64,000 bases of DNA from Bacteroides faecalis (GTDB taxonomy: Bacteria > Bacteroidota > Bacteroidia > Bacteroidales > Bacteroidaceae): assembly GCF_003865075.1 (NCBI RefSeq), contig NZ_BHWB01000002.1, positions 62,001 to 126,000 on the forward strand, given 5' to 3'. Positions 1 through 9,090 of this stretch are shown here, one piece after another. The position numbers and the translations under genes were made by a program. Position 1 is the stretch's first letter; every line of letters begins with the position of its first letter. A model generated the notes under the pieces. It worked only from the letters and a program-made list of their open reading frames with translations. It was not told where the DNA came from and searched no databases.

Positions 1-532
1 CATTAAACTCAATAATTGCTTTCTTGAAAATCTGACGGATACAAGTCGGGTACATTTCTTTAGCACGATTAGTTTTAGATAAGTAGTCTATCCATTTCTT
101 CAAAACAGTACTTGTCAAGTGATTAAACATAATTCGTGTTGTTCCCAAATATCGTTCCAAATGGTTTACGGCAAGTCGATAATTCTTTGCATTCCGTTCA
201 TGCCCTTCACGAATCATACGATCTATGTACAATGTCGCAAATTCGCTAAAACACACGTTATCATCTACACGGGTAAGATAGTCTATTAACTCCGTAACAG
301 AATAATTTGAAATATCTTTACGGTTTATCATATCCGTATATTTCAGAATTTCACGAGAGCAGTATTCATTTACTACTGCATCTTTAATCTCTCCTGATTT
401 CAGGATTTGTTTATCGGTTATGAGCTTGTCCGTTTTGATGTAGCCCATTCTTGAACGGTGAACAATGCGAATGTACACCGGATAAAAGCCATCGGCTCTT
501 TTTTTTCTAATAACTGCTTTAAATGTTGCCAT
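1..532 (-). CDS. Tyrosine recombinase/integrase, N-terminal part (runs off window)
   Basis: The reading frame starts at the ATG complementary to 530-532 and stays open to the window edge, giving about 177 residues. The beginning (MATFKAVIRKKRADGFYPVY) is the arm-type DNA-binding start common to Bacteroides phage/transposon integrases, followed by a SAM-like core-binding region. The catalytic domain with the R-H-R-Y residues would lie outside the window, so activity cannot be judged. It converges on nothing here: it points left, away from ppdK, which suggests that a mobile element lies to the left and ends near the ppdK terminator. Family call is confident; the exact element type is unknown. 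Confidence 0.85.
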   Translation of the reverse strand, partial: MATFKAVIRKKRADGFYPVYIRIVHRSRMGYIKTDKLITDKQILKSGEIKDAVVNEYCSREILKYTDMINRKDISNYSVTELIDYLTRVDDNVCFSEFATLYIDRMIREGHERNAKNYRLAVNHLERYLGTTRIMFNHLTSTVLKKWIDYLSKTNRAKEMYPTCIRQIFKKAIIEFN

Positions 533-548
533 ATATCAATAATTTAAT

Positions 549-603
549 GGTGTATGCGTTGGTGTATGCGCTTATGTTCACAGGTGTATGTCCAGGTGTA
601 TGC
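549..603. repeat. Four direct copies of GGTGTATG upstream of the integrase
   Basis: Copies begin at 549, 561, 583 and 595, so the spacing is 12, 22 and 12 bases; three of the four read GGTGTATGC. They sit in the 5' region of the integrase gene. Direct repeats in this place are often arm-type integrase or excisionase binding sites, but that role is inferred from position only. Confidence 0.6.
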
Positions 604-654
604 AAATGTCGTTCATTTGGCTCATTTTTTGTGGTCAAGTGTACGAACCGCCTA

Positions 655-702
655 AAAACAACTTAGGCTGTAATGTCTGATAAACAGTCCATTACAGCCT
701 AG
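655..702 (-). terminator. Rho-independent terminator of ppdK
   Basis: An 11-bp perfect stem (AGGCTGTAATG at 665-675, CATTACAGCCT at 690-700) is followed on the minus strand by a T-rich run. It lies just past the ppdK stop codon. Confidence 0.8.
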
Positions 703-727
703 TTCAATAACTATATAAATAATTGCT

Positions 728-3448
728 CTATTCCTCTATTGCAGCCTGCGCCGCCGCCAAACGTGCTATAGGTACACGGAATGGAGAACAACTAACATAA
801 TTAAGACCTACCCTATGACAGAACTTCACAGAAGAAGGTTCACCTCCATGCTCCCCACAAATACCACACTTCAAATCCGGACGAATGGCACGACCTTTTT
901 CAGTAGCCATACGTACCAATTGACCTACACCTTTCTGGTCAAGTACTTGGAATGGGTCTACCTTCAAAATCTTCTTTTCCAGATATACCGGAAGGAAAGA
1001 AGCTATATCATCACGAGAATAACCGAATGTCATCTGTGTCAAGTCATTCGTACCAAATGAGAAGAATTCAGCAGAAGACGCAATGCGATCAGCAGTTAAT
1101 GCAGCACGCGGGATTTCGATCATTGTACCTATCTTAAAGTCAATTCTATCTCCCACTTCTGCAAACAGCTTTTCTGCTTCTGAACGAATTACTTTTTCTT
1201 GTTCCTGGAATTCATACACGATACCTGTTAATGGAACCATAATTTCAGGATGAGTTTCTATTCCTTCTTTCTTCAATTCCAAAGCGGCACCTAAAATAGC
1301 ACGTGTCTGCATTTGAGTAATTTCCGGATAGGTATTTCCTAAACGGCAACCACGATGTCCTAACATTGGGTTATGTTCACACAATGATTCTACACGTTGT
1401 TGAATATATTGTAGGCTTACCCCCATTGTATCCGCCATTTCCTGCTGACCTTTCAAATCATGAGGAACAAACTCATGCAAAGGAGGATCAAGCAAACGTA
1501 CAGTTACCGGGCAACCAGCCATAGCTTTGAAAATCCCTTTAAAGTCAGCTTGCTGATAAGGAAGAATCTTAGCCAATGCCTTACGACGTCCCTCAGCATT
1601 TTCTGACAAGATCATTTCACGCATAGCTTTGATCTTTTCACCTTCGAAGAACATATGTTCTGTACGGCAAAGACCAATACCTACTGCACCAAAGTTACGT
1701 GCAACTTCCGCATCATGAGGAGTATCTGCATTAGTACGAACTTGCAAACGGGTATATTTATCTGCCAATTTCATCAAATCAGCAAAGTCACCGGAAAGTT
1801 CAGCAGCTTTTGTCTCTACCTTACCTTGATAAACTACACCTGTGCTACCGTTCAAAGATATATAGTCACCTTCTTTCAGAAGAACGCCATCTATTTCTAC
1901 AGTACGTGCTTTATAATCAATATTCAATGCACCTGCACCTGAGACACAGCATTTACCCATACCGCGAGCAACTACAGCAGCGTGAGAAGTCATACCACCA
2001 CGTGCAGTAAGAATACCTTCGGCAACAGCCATACCGGCTAAGTCTTCTGGAGATGTCTCAATACGAACCATCACAACGCGTTTACCTGCAGCATGCCATT
2101 CAGCAGCATCGTCAGCAAAAAATACAATTTGTCCTGTAGCAGCACCCGGAGAAGCAGGAAGACCGCGAGTAAGGACTTTCGCTTTTTTCAATGCTTCTTT
2201 ATCAAATACCGGATGAAGCAATTCATCCAATTTATTAGGTTCACAACGCATCAAAGCAGTCTTTTCATCAATCATACCTTGACGGAGCAGATCCATAGCA
2301 ATCTTCACCATAGCAGCTCCTGTACGTTTACCATTACGAGTCTGAAGGAACCAGAGTTTCCCTTCCTGTACAGTAAACTCCATATCCTGCATATCCTTGT
2401 AGTGATTTTCCAATTTTGTCTGAAGCGTATCCAACTCTTTGAAGATTTCCGGCATAGCCTCTTCCATAGAAGGATAATTAGCTGCACGATCTTCCTCACT
2501 CACACCAGCCAATTTAGCCCAGCGTTGAGAACCGATCTTAGTAATTTGTTGTGGAGTACGGATACCGGCAACAACGTCTTCGCCCTGTGCATTAATCAGG
2601 TATTCACCATTAAACAAGTCTTCACCTGTTGCAGCATCTCGTGAGAAACATACACCAGTAGCTGAAGTATCACCCATATTACCGAATACCATTGCCTGAA
2701 CGCTAACAGCAGTTCCCCATTCATCAGGAATTCCTTCCATTTTACGATAAAGAATGGCACGTTCGTTCATCCATGAATTGAACACCGCGCAAATGGCCCC
2801 CCAAAGTTGCTCATAAGCACAAGTCGGGAAATCTCTTCCAGTCTGATCCTTAACGGCAGCCTTAAAGCGTTTTACCAACTCTTTCAAGTCTTCCACTTCC
2901 AGTTCATTATCCAGCTTCACACCTTTTTTATGTTTCACGTCTTCGATAATTGCCTCGAATGGATCTACATCTTCTTTATTGACGGGTTTCATACCCAATA
3001 CTACATCACCATACATTTGAACAAAACGACGATAAGAGTCCCATGCAAAACGGGCATTGCCAGTTTTACGTGTCAGACCTTCCACTACTTCGTCATTCAA
3101 ACCCAAGTTCAGGATAGTATCCATCATGCCCGGCATAGAAGCACGTGCACCGGAACGTACAGAAACCAATAAAGGATTTTCTACGTCACCGAACTTTGAT
3201 TTCATCAATGTTTCTATATTGGCGATTGCTTTTTCTACTTCAGCTTTCAGAAGAGATACAACTTTATCTTTTCCTAGTTCATAATATTCGATGCAAACCT
3301 CTGTAGTAATTGTAAATCCCGGAGGTACGGGAACACCGATAAGATTCATTTCGGCAAGATTGGCGCCTTTTCCACCTAATAGATTTCTCATGCCAGCCTT
3401 TCCTTCTGCCTGACCATTACCAAAGGTATAAACTCTTTTTTTATCCAT
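728..3448 (-). CDS. ppdK: Pyruvate, phosphate dikinase
   Basis: 906 residues, the normal length for PPDK, which interconverts pyruvate + ATP + Pi with PEP + AMP + PPi in the cytoplasm. The N-terminal third is the ATP-grasp nucleotide-binding domain (GGKGANLAEM near residue 26; SVRSGARASMPGMMDT near 97). The middle holds the phosphohistidine swivel domain with GGMTSHAAVVARGMGK, whose His carries the phosphoryl group. The C-terminal PEP/pyruvate TIM barrel ends with CGEHGGEP. It is a single-gene unit with its own -7 box upstream and a terminator downstream. In Bacteroides it is expected to work in PEP/pyruvate flux. No defect seen. Confidence 0.98.
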   Translation of the reverse strand: MDKKRVYTFGNGQAEGKAGMRNLLGGKGANLAEMNLIGVPVPPGFTITTEVCIEYYELGKDKVVSLLKAEVEKAIANIETLMKSKFGDVENPLLVSVRSGARASMPGMMDTILNLGLNDEVVEGLTRKTGNARFAWDSYRRFVQMYGDVVLGMKPVNKEDVDPFEAIIEDVKHKKGVKLDNELEVEDLKELVKRFKAAVKDQTGRDFPTCAYEQLWGAICAVFNSWMNERAILYRKMEGIPDEWGTAVSVQAMVFGNMGDTSATGVCFSRDAATGEDLFNGEYLINAQGEDVVAGIRTPQQITKIGSQRWAKLAGVSEEDRAANYPSMEEAMPEIFKELDTLQTKLENHYKDMQDMEFTVQEGKLWFLQTRNGKRTGAAMVKIAMDLLRQGMIDEKTALMRCEPNKLDELLHPVFDKEALKKAKVLTRGLPASPGAATGQIVFFADDAAEWHAAGKRVVMVRIETSPEDLAGMAVAEGILTARGGMTSHAAVVARGMGKCCVSGAGALNIDYKARTVEIDGVLLKEGDYISLNGSTGVVYQGKVETKAAELSGDFADLMKLADKYTRLQVRTNADTPHDAEVARNFGAVGIGLCRTEHMFFEGEKIKAMREMILSENAEGRRKALAKILPYQQADFKGIFKAMAGCPVTVRLLDPPLHEFVPHDLKGQQEMADTMGVSLQYIQQRVESLCEHNPMLGHRGCRLGNTYPEITQMQTRAILGAALELKKEGIETHPEIMVPLTGIVYEFQEQEKVIRSEAEKLFAEVGDRIDFKIGTMIEIPRAALTADRIASSAEFFSFGTNDLTQMTFGYSRDDIASFLPVYLEKKILKVDPFQVLDQKGVGQLVRMATEKGRAIRPDLKCGICGEHGGEPSSVKFCHRVGLNYVSCSPFRVPIARLAAAQAAIEE

Positions 3449-3489
3449 AATATTGTGATTAAAGTTACATTATGACTTTTTTCTGTTCG

Positions 3490-3497
3490 CAAATCTA
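3490..3497 (-). promoter_or_regulatory. Bacteroides -7 promoter box for ppdK
   Basis: TAGATTTG on the minus strand matches TAnnTTTG and lies about 40 bases upstream of the ppdK ATG. No clear -33 element was identified. Confidence 0.55.
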
Positions 3498-3612
3498 AGT
3501 ATATTTCGCAAACCAGAAAACTTTTTAAGAAAAAACTTTCTATCAAGATGCAATTTCGACATTACAATCTGGAATATTTTCGCTGACACGAAAATTTTCC
3601 AAAAAAAATACC

Positions 3613-3620
3613 TACTTTTG
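3613..3620 (+). promoter_or_regulatory. Bacteroides -7 promoter box for the rRNA methyltransferase gene
   Basis: TACTTTTG matches TAnnTTTG and lies 28 bases before the GTG start at 3648. It is divergent from the ppdK promoter. Confidence 0.55.
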
Positions 3621-3647
3621 CGTCATAATTATTAGACTGGTGTAAAA

Positions 3648-5066
3648 GTGGCAAGAAAGAAAAAAGAGCTTCCCCTTTTGGAGAAGATAACAATCATGGA
3701 TGTGGCTGCCGAAGGAAAAGCCATTGCAAAAGTAAATGACCTGGTTATTTTTGTTCCGTATGTAGTTCCGGGTGATGTTGTAGACCTACAAATCAAGCGT
3801 AAAAAGAACAAATATGCCGAAGCTGAGGTAGTGAAGATTCATGAATACTCACCCAACCGTACCGTTCCTTTCTGCCAACACTATGGCGTATGTGGTGGTT
3901 GTAAATGGCAAGTACTCCCCTATTCGGAACAAATCAAGTATAAGCAAAAACAGGTAGAAGATAATCTGAAACGTATTGGTAAAATCGAATTACCAGAGAT
4001 TTTGCCAATCTTAGGCTCTGAAAAAACAGAGTTCTACCGGAATAAACTTGAGTTCACTTTTTCTAACAAACGCTGGCTGACTGCCGAAGAGATTCGTTTG
4101 GATGTGAAGTATGACCAGATGAATGCAGTAGGTTTTCACATCCCGGGAGCCTTTGACAAAGTATTGGCTATAGAGAAATGCTGGCTACAAGATGATATAT
4201 CCAATCGTATACGTAATGCAGTACGCGACTATGCTTACGAACACGATTATTCGTTCATCAATCTACGTTCGCAAGAAGGTATGTTGCGGAATATGATTGT
4301 CCGCACTTCTTCTACTGGAGAATTAATGGTGATTGTGATCTGTAAAATTACGGAAGACCACGAAATGGAGTTATTCAAGCAATTACTTCAATTCATTGCT
4401 GATTCTTTCCCTGAAATTACTTCACTCCTATACATTATTAACAATAAGTGCAACGACACGATCAATGATCTCGATGTGCATGTATTCAAAGGAAAAGATC
4501 ATATCTTCGAAGAGATGGAAGGTTTGCGTTTTAAAGTTGGTCCGAAATCATTCTATCAGACGAATTCAGAACAAGCTTATAATTTATATAAGATAGCACG
4601 AAACTTTGCCGGATTAACAGGAAATGAACTTGTGTATGACCTTTATACCGGAACAGGAACCATCGCTAATTTTGTATCTCGCCAGGCACGACAAGTCATT
4701 GGTATTGAATATGTACCGGAAGCGATTGAAGATGCTAAGGTTAATGCCGAAATTAATGACATCAAAAACACTTTATTCTATGCCGGTGACATGAAAGATA
4801 TGCTGACGCAGGATTTTATCAATCAGCATGGGCGGCCTGATGTAATTATTACTGACCCTCCTCGCGCCGGTATGCATCAAGATGTAATTGATGTCATCTT
4901 ATTTGCCGAGCCAAAACGAATAGTATACGTAAGTTGCAATCCAGCTACTCAAGCACGTGATCTGCAATTGCTTGACAGTAAATATAAAGTAAAAGCTGTA
5001 CAGCCGGTAGATATGTTCCCACATACTCATCATGTGGAAAATGTAGTATTGCTGGAATTTCGATAA
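3648..5066 (+). CDS. rlmD: 23S rRNA (uracil-C5)-methyltransferase, RlmD/RumA type
   Basis: 472 residues from a GTG start; the promoter box 28 bases upstream supports this start. An N-terminal TRAM domain (residues about 10-70) is followed by an Fe-S cysteine set (CQHYGVCGGC near residue 77 plus a later Cys in EKCWL). The C-terminal SAM-dependent methyltransferase fold shows DLYTGTGTIANF, TDPPRAGMH and the catalytic YVSCNPAT, whose Cys forms the covalent uracil adduct. These motifs define the RumA/TrmA family. The exact uridine (1939 or 747) cannot be told from motifs. The following pseudouridine synthase gene starts 33 bases downstream and is probably co-transcribed, making a small rRNA-modification unit. 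Confidence 0.92.
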   Translation: MARKKKELPLLEKITIMDVAAEGKAIAKVNDLVIFVPYVVPGDVVDLQIKRKKNKYAEAEVVKIHEYSPNRTVPFCQHYGVCGGCKWQVLPYSEQIKYKQKQVEDNLKRIGKIELPEILPILGSEKTEFYRNKLEFTFSNKRWLTAEEIRLDVKYDQMNAVGFHIPGAFDKVLAIEKCWLQDDISNRIRNAVRDYAYEHDYSFINLRSQEGMLRNMIVRTSSTGELMVIVICKITEDHEMELFKQLLQFIADSFPEITSLLYIINNKCNDTINDLDVHVFKGKDHIFEEMEGLRFKVGPKSFYQTNSEQAYNLYKIARNFAGLTGNELVYDLYTGTGTIANFVSRQARQVIGIEYVPEAIEDAKVNAEINDIKNTLFYAGDMKDMLTQDFINQHGRPDVIITDPPRAGMHQDVIDVILFAEPKRIVYVSCNPATQARDLQLLDSKYKVKAVQPVDMFPHTHHVENVVLLEFR

Positions 5067-5099
5067 TTCATTGAACCGTTCTTAAAAGAAAATATAGAA

Positions 5100-6020
5100 A
5101 TGGAAAAAAGACCGAGAAGAACTCCTGCAGAAAAAGCACGTGCCCAGTATACAAACTATTCAGTTAAAGAGCCTGCTGAACTCATGGAATTTCTGGCTGC
5201 CAAAATGCCTGATGCAAGTCGTACAAAGCTGAAATCATTGTTAAGCAAACGGGTTGTGCTAGTGGATAATGTTATTACCACGCAATTTAATTTTCTTCTG
5301 CAACCTGGAATGAAGGTGCAAATCAGCAAAGAGAAAGGTAAGAAAGAATTCAATAATAAACTGCTAAAGATTGTATATGAGGATGCATATATCATCGTTG
5401 TAGAAAAGATGAAAGGATTACTTTCCGTAAATACAGAACGTCAAAAGGAACGGACAGCCTATACAATCTTAAATGAATACGTACAACGCTCAGGACGTCA
5501 ATTCCGGGTATATATCGTTCATCGTCTGGATAGAGATACTTCTGGGTTAATGATGTTTGCAAAAGATGAAAAGACACAACGAACGTTACGTGATAATTGG
5601 CATGACATCGTAACAGACCGCAGGTATGTTGCTGTAGTAGAAGGTGAGATGGAAAAAAACTATGATACAGTAGTCTCTTGGCTAACAGACAAAACAATAT
5701 ATGTAAGTTCCAGCCAGTTTGATGACGGAGGTTCCAAATCAATCACTCATTATAGGACAATCAAACGTGCCAATGGATATTCTTTACTGGAACTTGATCT
5801 GGAAACTGGTCGCAAAAACCAAATCCGCGTGCATATGCAAGACTTAGGGCATCCGATTATTGGTGATGGCAGATACGGGGGCGAAGATTCTCCCAATCCC
5901 ATAGGACGATTAGCTCTCCATGCTTTCAAACTTTGTTTCTATCATCCGGTTACAGGAGATTTGATGGAGTTTGAAACTCCATATCCGTCAGACTTCAAAA
6001 AGTTGTTTCTGAAAAGATAA
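5100..6020 (+). CDS. RluA-family pseudouridine synthase
   Basis: 306 residues. The N-terminal part (about 20-85) is S4-like (SRTKLKSLLSKRVVLVDN). The catalytic domain carries HRLDRDTSGLMMFAKDE, where the Asp after R-L is the nucleophile of RluA-type enzymes, and the closing motif TGRKNQIRVHMQDLGHPIIGD. It converts uridine to pseudouridine in rRNA or tRNA; the target site is not predictable here. It follows the methyltransferase by 33 bases and is followed by a strong hairpin terminator, so the two probably form one operon. Confidence 0.93.
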   Translation: MEKRPRRTPAEKARAQYTNYSVKEPAELMEFLAAKMPDASRTKLKSLLSKRVVLVDNVITTQFNFLLQPGMKVQISKEKGKKEFNNKLLKIVYEDAYIIVVEKMKGLLSVNTERQKERTAYTILNEYVQRSGRQFRVYIVHRLDRDTSGLMMFAKDEKTQRTLRDNWHDIVTDRRYVAVVEGEMEKNYDTVVSWLTDKTIYVSSSQFDDGGSKSITHYRTIKRANGYSLLELDLETGRKNQIRVHMQDLGHPIIGDGRYGGEDSPNPIGRLALHAFKLCFYHPVTGDLMEFETPYPSDFKKLFLKR

Positions 6021-6044
6021 TTCTGAAGATAAAAGGAAAAACAT

Positions 6045-6097
6045 AAAAGGCTATCTGCTGAATATATTTCTCCCATATATTCAACAGATAGCCTTTT
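6045..6097. terminator. Bidirectional hairpin terminator
   Basis: A long near-perfect stem (AAAAGGCTATCTG at 6045-6057 pairing with CAGATAGCCTTTT near 6084-6096, with inner pairs) is followed by T's on the plus strand and by T's on the minus strand too. It separates the convergent pseudouridine synthase and lipoprotein genes. Confidence 0.85.
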
Positions 6098-6118
6098 TTA
6101 TAAATAAAAATATTATCA

Positions 6119-6520
6119 TCAATCTGCCATCTCCAAAGTAACCGTTCCCTGATCTATATTATTAGAATACAATCGCCCTGTAAGATATCTACCATCTACA
6201 TATATAGCTTCTAAAACTAACAAAGGATATCTATTCCCATAATCCAAGTACAAGTCTCCATGGTCAATCCACCAGCGTACATCTAAAATAGCGGCCCTCT
6301 GATCCCAATCATAAAACCACTGCTCATCTTGTCCAAAGCCATTACTTTTAAAAGTAATACCACTTTCTACAGGCTCACCATCTACATAAAATCCCAAATC
6401 ACCAACCCACGTGCGACCTACAATATGATCAAATATCGTATCATCATCTTCACACGAAGTAAAACCAACGAATAACGTTAGCATCATCAAGATACCTGCA
6501 TATTTTTTCACTGTTTTCAT
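6119..6520 (-). CDS. Small secreted lipoprotein of unknown function
   Basis: 133 residues. The start is a lipoprotein signal peptide: a basic N-terminus, a hydrophobic stretch and the lipobox FTSC, giving Cys24 as the lipidated residue, then an acidic EDDD tail that in Bacteroides often favours surface export. The mature part has alternating aromatic and charged residues (TWVGDLGFYVDGEP, WFYDWDQRAA), suggesting a small beta-rich fold. I do not recognise the family. A TATTTTTG promoter box lies at 6551-6558 on the minus strand, so it is probably monocistronic. Confidence 0.8.
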   Translation of the reverse strand: MKTVKKYAGILMMLTLFVGFTSCEDDDTIFDHIVGRTWVGDLGFYVDGEPVESGITFKSNGFGQDEQWFYDWDQRAAILDVRWWIDHGDLYLDYGNRYPLLVLEAIYVDGRYLTGRLYSNNIDQGTVTLEMAD

Positions 6521-6550
6521 ATTATTCTAGTTTATTGCGTTTATAGTTTA

Positions 6551-6608
6551 CAAAAATAGCGTTTTTATTTTACGATACGCATCAAGCCACAAGTTTTTTG
6601 TACCTTTG
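6551..6608. promoter_or_regulatory. Divergent Bacteroides -7 boxes
   Basis: On the minus strand, 6551-6558 reads TATTTTTG (for the lipoprotein gene). On the plus strand, 6601-6608 reads TACCTTTG, 24 bases before the ATG of the radical SAM gene. Both match TAnnTTTG. Confidence 0.55.
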
Positions 6609-6631
6609 CATCATAATATTAAAACTTTCAC

Positions 6632-8269
6632 ATGAAACTTCTTTGGCTTGATTTAAATAGTTCGTATGCTCATTCATCATTGGCGCTGCCTGCACTACAT
6701 GCTCAAATTGCGAATGATAGCACGATTGAATGGTGCATGGTATCTGCAACCATTAACGAAAACATTGGTAATATCGTGCAGCAAATCTATCATTGCCAAC
6801 CCGACATTATCGCTGCTACCAATTGGCTATTCAACCACGAACAATTACTCCACATCGTTTCACGCGCAAAGTCCTTGCTTCCAAATAGTTCCGTCATACT
6901 TGGTGGTCCGGAATTTCTTGGAGATAATGAAGACTTCTTAAGAAGAAACAAATTTGTCAGTGGAGTGTTTCGGGGAGAAGGCGAAGAAGTATTCCCTATT
7001 TGGTTAAAAGTTTGGAATCAGCCGATAAAAGAATGGAGTTCCATACCTGGTCTTTGTTATCTGGATCAATCAGGAAAATATCAGGATAATGGTATTGCCC
7101 GTGTCATGCACTTTTCGGAACTTGTTCCTCCCGAAAAAAGTCGCTTCTTCAATTGGAGTAAACCATTTATTCAATTAGAAACAACAAGAGGCTGTTTTAA
7201 TACTTGTGCCTTTTGCGTAAGTGGAGGAGAAAAGCCTGTTCGTACGATCCCTATTGAAGCTATTAGGGAACGATTGAATGTTATTCATCAACACGGTATA
7301 AAAAATGTACGAGTTTTAGATCGTACTTTCAATTACAATAGTAAACGAGCCAAAGCATTACTAGATCTATTTCGTGAATATCCGGATATTTGTTTCCACC
7401 TTGAAATCCATCCTGCTTTACTCACAGAAGAATTAAAACAAGAGCTTGCTACCCTGCCTAAAGGTTTATTACATTTGGAAGCTGGTATACAAAGTCTGCG
7501 AGAACCGGTACTTGAACAAAGCCGACGAATAGGTAAACTTGATGACGCATTAGCAGGACTTAAATATCTCTGTTCATTAGAAAATATGGAGACTCATGCA
7601 GATTTAATTGCAGGTCTTCCACTCTATCACCTTTCGGAAATCTTTGAAGATGTACACACATTGGCTAGTTACGGTGCAGGAGAAATCCAACTGGAATCTC
7701 TTAAATTACTGCCTGGAACAGAAATGCGAAAAAGGGCTAAAGAACTAGGAATACAATATTCTCCTCTCCCTCCCTATGAAGTATTACAGACCCAGGAAAT
7801 CACAGTGGAAGAATTACAAACTGCCCACTATTTATCCAGATTATTAGATGGATTCTACAATACTTCTACATGGAGAGGAATTACTCAAACTTTAATTCTG
7901 GAAAATCCACATTTTCTCCATGATCTACTTCATCATCTCATTGAAACTGATGTGATAGATAATCCTTTAAGTTTAGAAAAACGCGGATTGATCCTCTATA
8001 ATTTCTGTAAAAGCTATTATCCGGATTATCTTATCCAAGTAACAATTGCATGGATAGAAGCTGGTATGTCACTCAAAAAGATTCCTGCAGAAAAAGTCAG
8101 AACTAAACGACAGACACCCCCAAAAAACTGGCAAATAATATATGGGACATATCGTGAGAATCTAAGATTGTGTTTTCTACCTACCGATGAAGAAGGAAAC
8201 GGTTACTGGTTTGGTTTTGAATCGGAAATTCAAAAAATCGAACCTGTATTTAAAGCAGTAACGTTATAA
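6632..8269 (+). CDS. B12-binding radical SAM protein with DUF4080 C-terminus
   Basis: 545 residues. Residues 1-130 form a cobalamin-binding-like Rossmann region (MKLLWLDLNSSYAHSSLALP; SVILGGPEF). The radical SAM core has the cluster motif CFNTCAFC near residue 190, followed by a typical barrel with HLEAGIQSL and ADLIAGLP. The C-terminal 200 residues match the DUF4080 pattern seen in Bacteroidetes and clostridial radical SAM proteins. The substrate is unknown; relatives are sometimes compared with MiaB/HpnJ-type enzymes. It stands alone with its own promoter box and a hairpin downstream, and has no link in position to the RiPP cluster at 14-22 kb. Confidence 0.88.
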   Translation: MKLLWLDLNSSYAHSSLALPALHAQIANDSTIEWCMVSATINENIGNIVQQIYHCQPDIIAATNWLFNHEQLLHIVSRAKSLLPNSSVILGGPEFLGDNEDFLRRNKFVSGVFRGEGEEVFPIWLKVWNQPIKEWSSIPGLCYLDQSGKYQDNGIARVMHFSELVPPEKSRFFNWSKPFIQLETTRGCFNTCAFCVSGGEKPVRTIPIEAIRERLNVIHQHGIKNVRVLDRTFNYNSKRAKALLDLFREYPDICFHLEIHPALLTEELKQELATLPKGLLHLEAGIQSLREPVLEQSRRIGKLDDALAGLKYLCSLENMETHADLIAGLPLYHLSEIFEDVHTLASYGAGEIQLESLKLLPGTEMRKRAKELGIQYSPLPPYEVLQTQEITVEELQTAHYLSRLLDGFYNTSTWRGITQTLILENPHFLHDLLHHLIETDVIDNPLSLEKRGLILYNFCKSYYPDYLIQVTIAWIEAGMSLKKIPAEKVRTKRQTPPKNWQIIYGTYRENLRLCFLPTDEEGNGYWFGFESEIQKIEPVFKAVTL

Positions 8270-8291
8270 AATCACTTCCTGAAAATATATC

Positions 8292-8336
8292 ATTAGGATA
8301 TTCTTTTTTGCTATTAAGAAAAAAGAATATCCTAAT
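8292..8336. terminator. Perfect 18-bp hairpin after the DUF4080 gene
   Basis: The arms at 8292-8309 and 8319-8336 are perfect complements (ATTAGGATATTC plus six T's and the reverse), with a 9-base loop. The T tract is inside the stem, so it can serve as a terminator in either direction. Confidence 0.7.
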
Positions 8337-8463
8337 AGCTAATACCCATTTTGAACATATAAAAAAAAGATTGTTACAACATGTGAAATAACAAGCGTTT
8401 GCAAACAATTTAAAACAGCATTCATACATTTTCAACGTCTATACAATAAACTTAACTAGAAGT

Positions 8464-9090
8464 ATGAATCACAGAAAATGTAAGTTCATTATTATATGTT
8501 TGTTGTTGTCCCCTATATCTGTTACCGGACAAGAATGGAACTCCAAGGATTCTCTGAAGTTAAAAAAGCTACTTGAATCTGACCAGGAAATTATAATTAA
8601 CAAGAATGTAATTGAAATGATTGAGCACGTATCTCATCAATCAAGTTCGTTTGTTGATTTTGATCCTACACTACCTGTATTTAAACCTTCATCAACCAAT
8701 ATCTTACGATTTCTGGCTAATACAAAGACAGATTTTTATCTATCTAATTCTACGTTTGTGCCCACTTATTCATGGCAGAAACTCAACAAAAGGCTTTATC
8801 TGCACAGCAATAGTAACTTTTCAAAAACATCCAACTATTTCCATATACAAACTATCATGGAATATCGTTTGTCGAATAAGTGGGCTATGAACTTATACGG
8901 TATGCAAAATCTAAACCATCGGAGATATAGAGGAGTTCCTTCTGAAATAATACCTACCGAATTTGGAAGTAATGTTTGTTTTAAACTAAACAAGCATTGG
9001 AAAATAAAGACAGGAATTCAATATCAACATAATATGATACTAAAAGAATGGGAATGGGTTCCTCAATGCAAGATTACATACAGCTGGTAA
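8464..9090 (+). CDS. Predicted exported protein, probably outer-membrane associated
   Basis: 208 residues. A type I signal peptide (about residues 1-22, ending SVTGQ) is followed by a 60-residue polar region. The C-terminal half has alternating aromatic/polar segments (WAMNLYGMQNLNHRRY, HWKIKTGIQYQHN) and ends in ITYSW, the terminal aromatic typical of beta-barrel strands. I recall a similar Bacteroidetes DUF family but cannot name it with certainty. No partner is adjacent. The function is unknown. Confidence 0.7.
   Translation: MNHRKCKFIIICLLLSPISVTGQEWNSKDSLKLKKLLESDQEIIINKNVIEMIEHVSHQSSSFVDFDPTLPVFKPSSTNILRFLANTKTDFYLSNSTFVPTYSWQKLNKRLYLHSNSNFSKTSNYFHIQTIMEYRLSNKWAMNLYGMQNLNHRRYRGVPSEIIPTEFGSNVCFKLNKHWKIKTGIQYQHNMILKEWEWVPQCKITYSW

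Noticed and set aside
2093..2644. Long plus-strand open frame inside ppdK
   Set aside because: Shadow of a highly conserved gene on the other strand; composition is Ser/Phe/His-rich as expected of an antisense frame.
6632..8269. DUF4080 radical SAM protein as part of the RiPP pathway
   Set aside because: It is 6 kb away on the other strand, with its own promoter and hairpin, and unrelated genes between.
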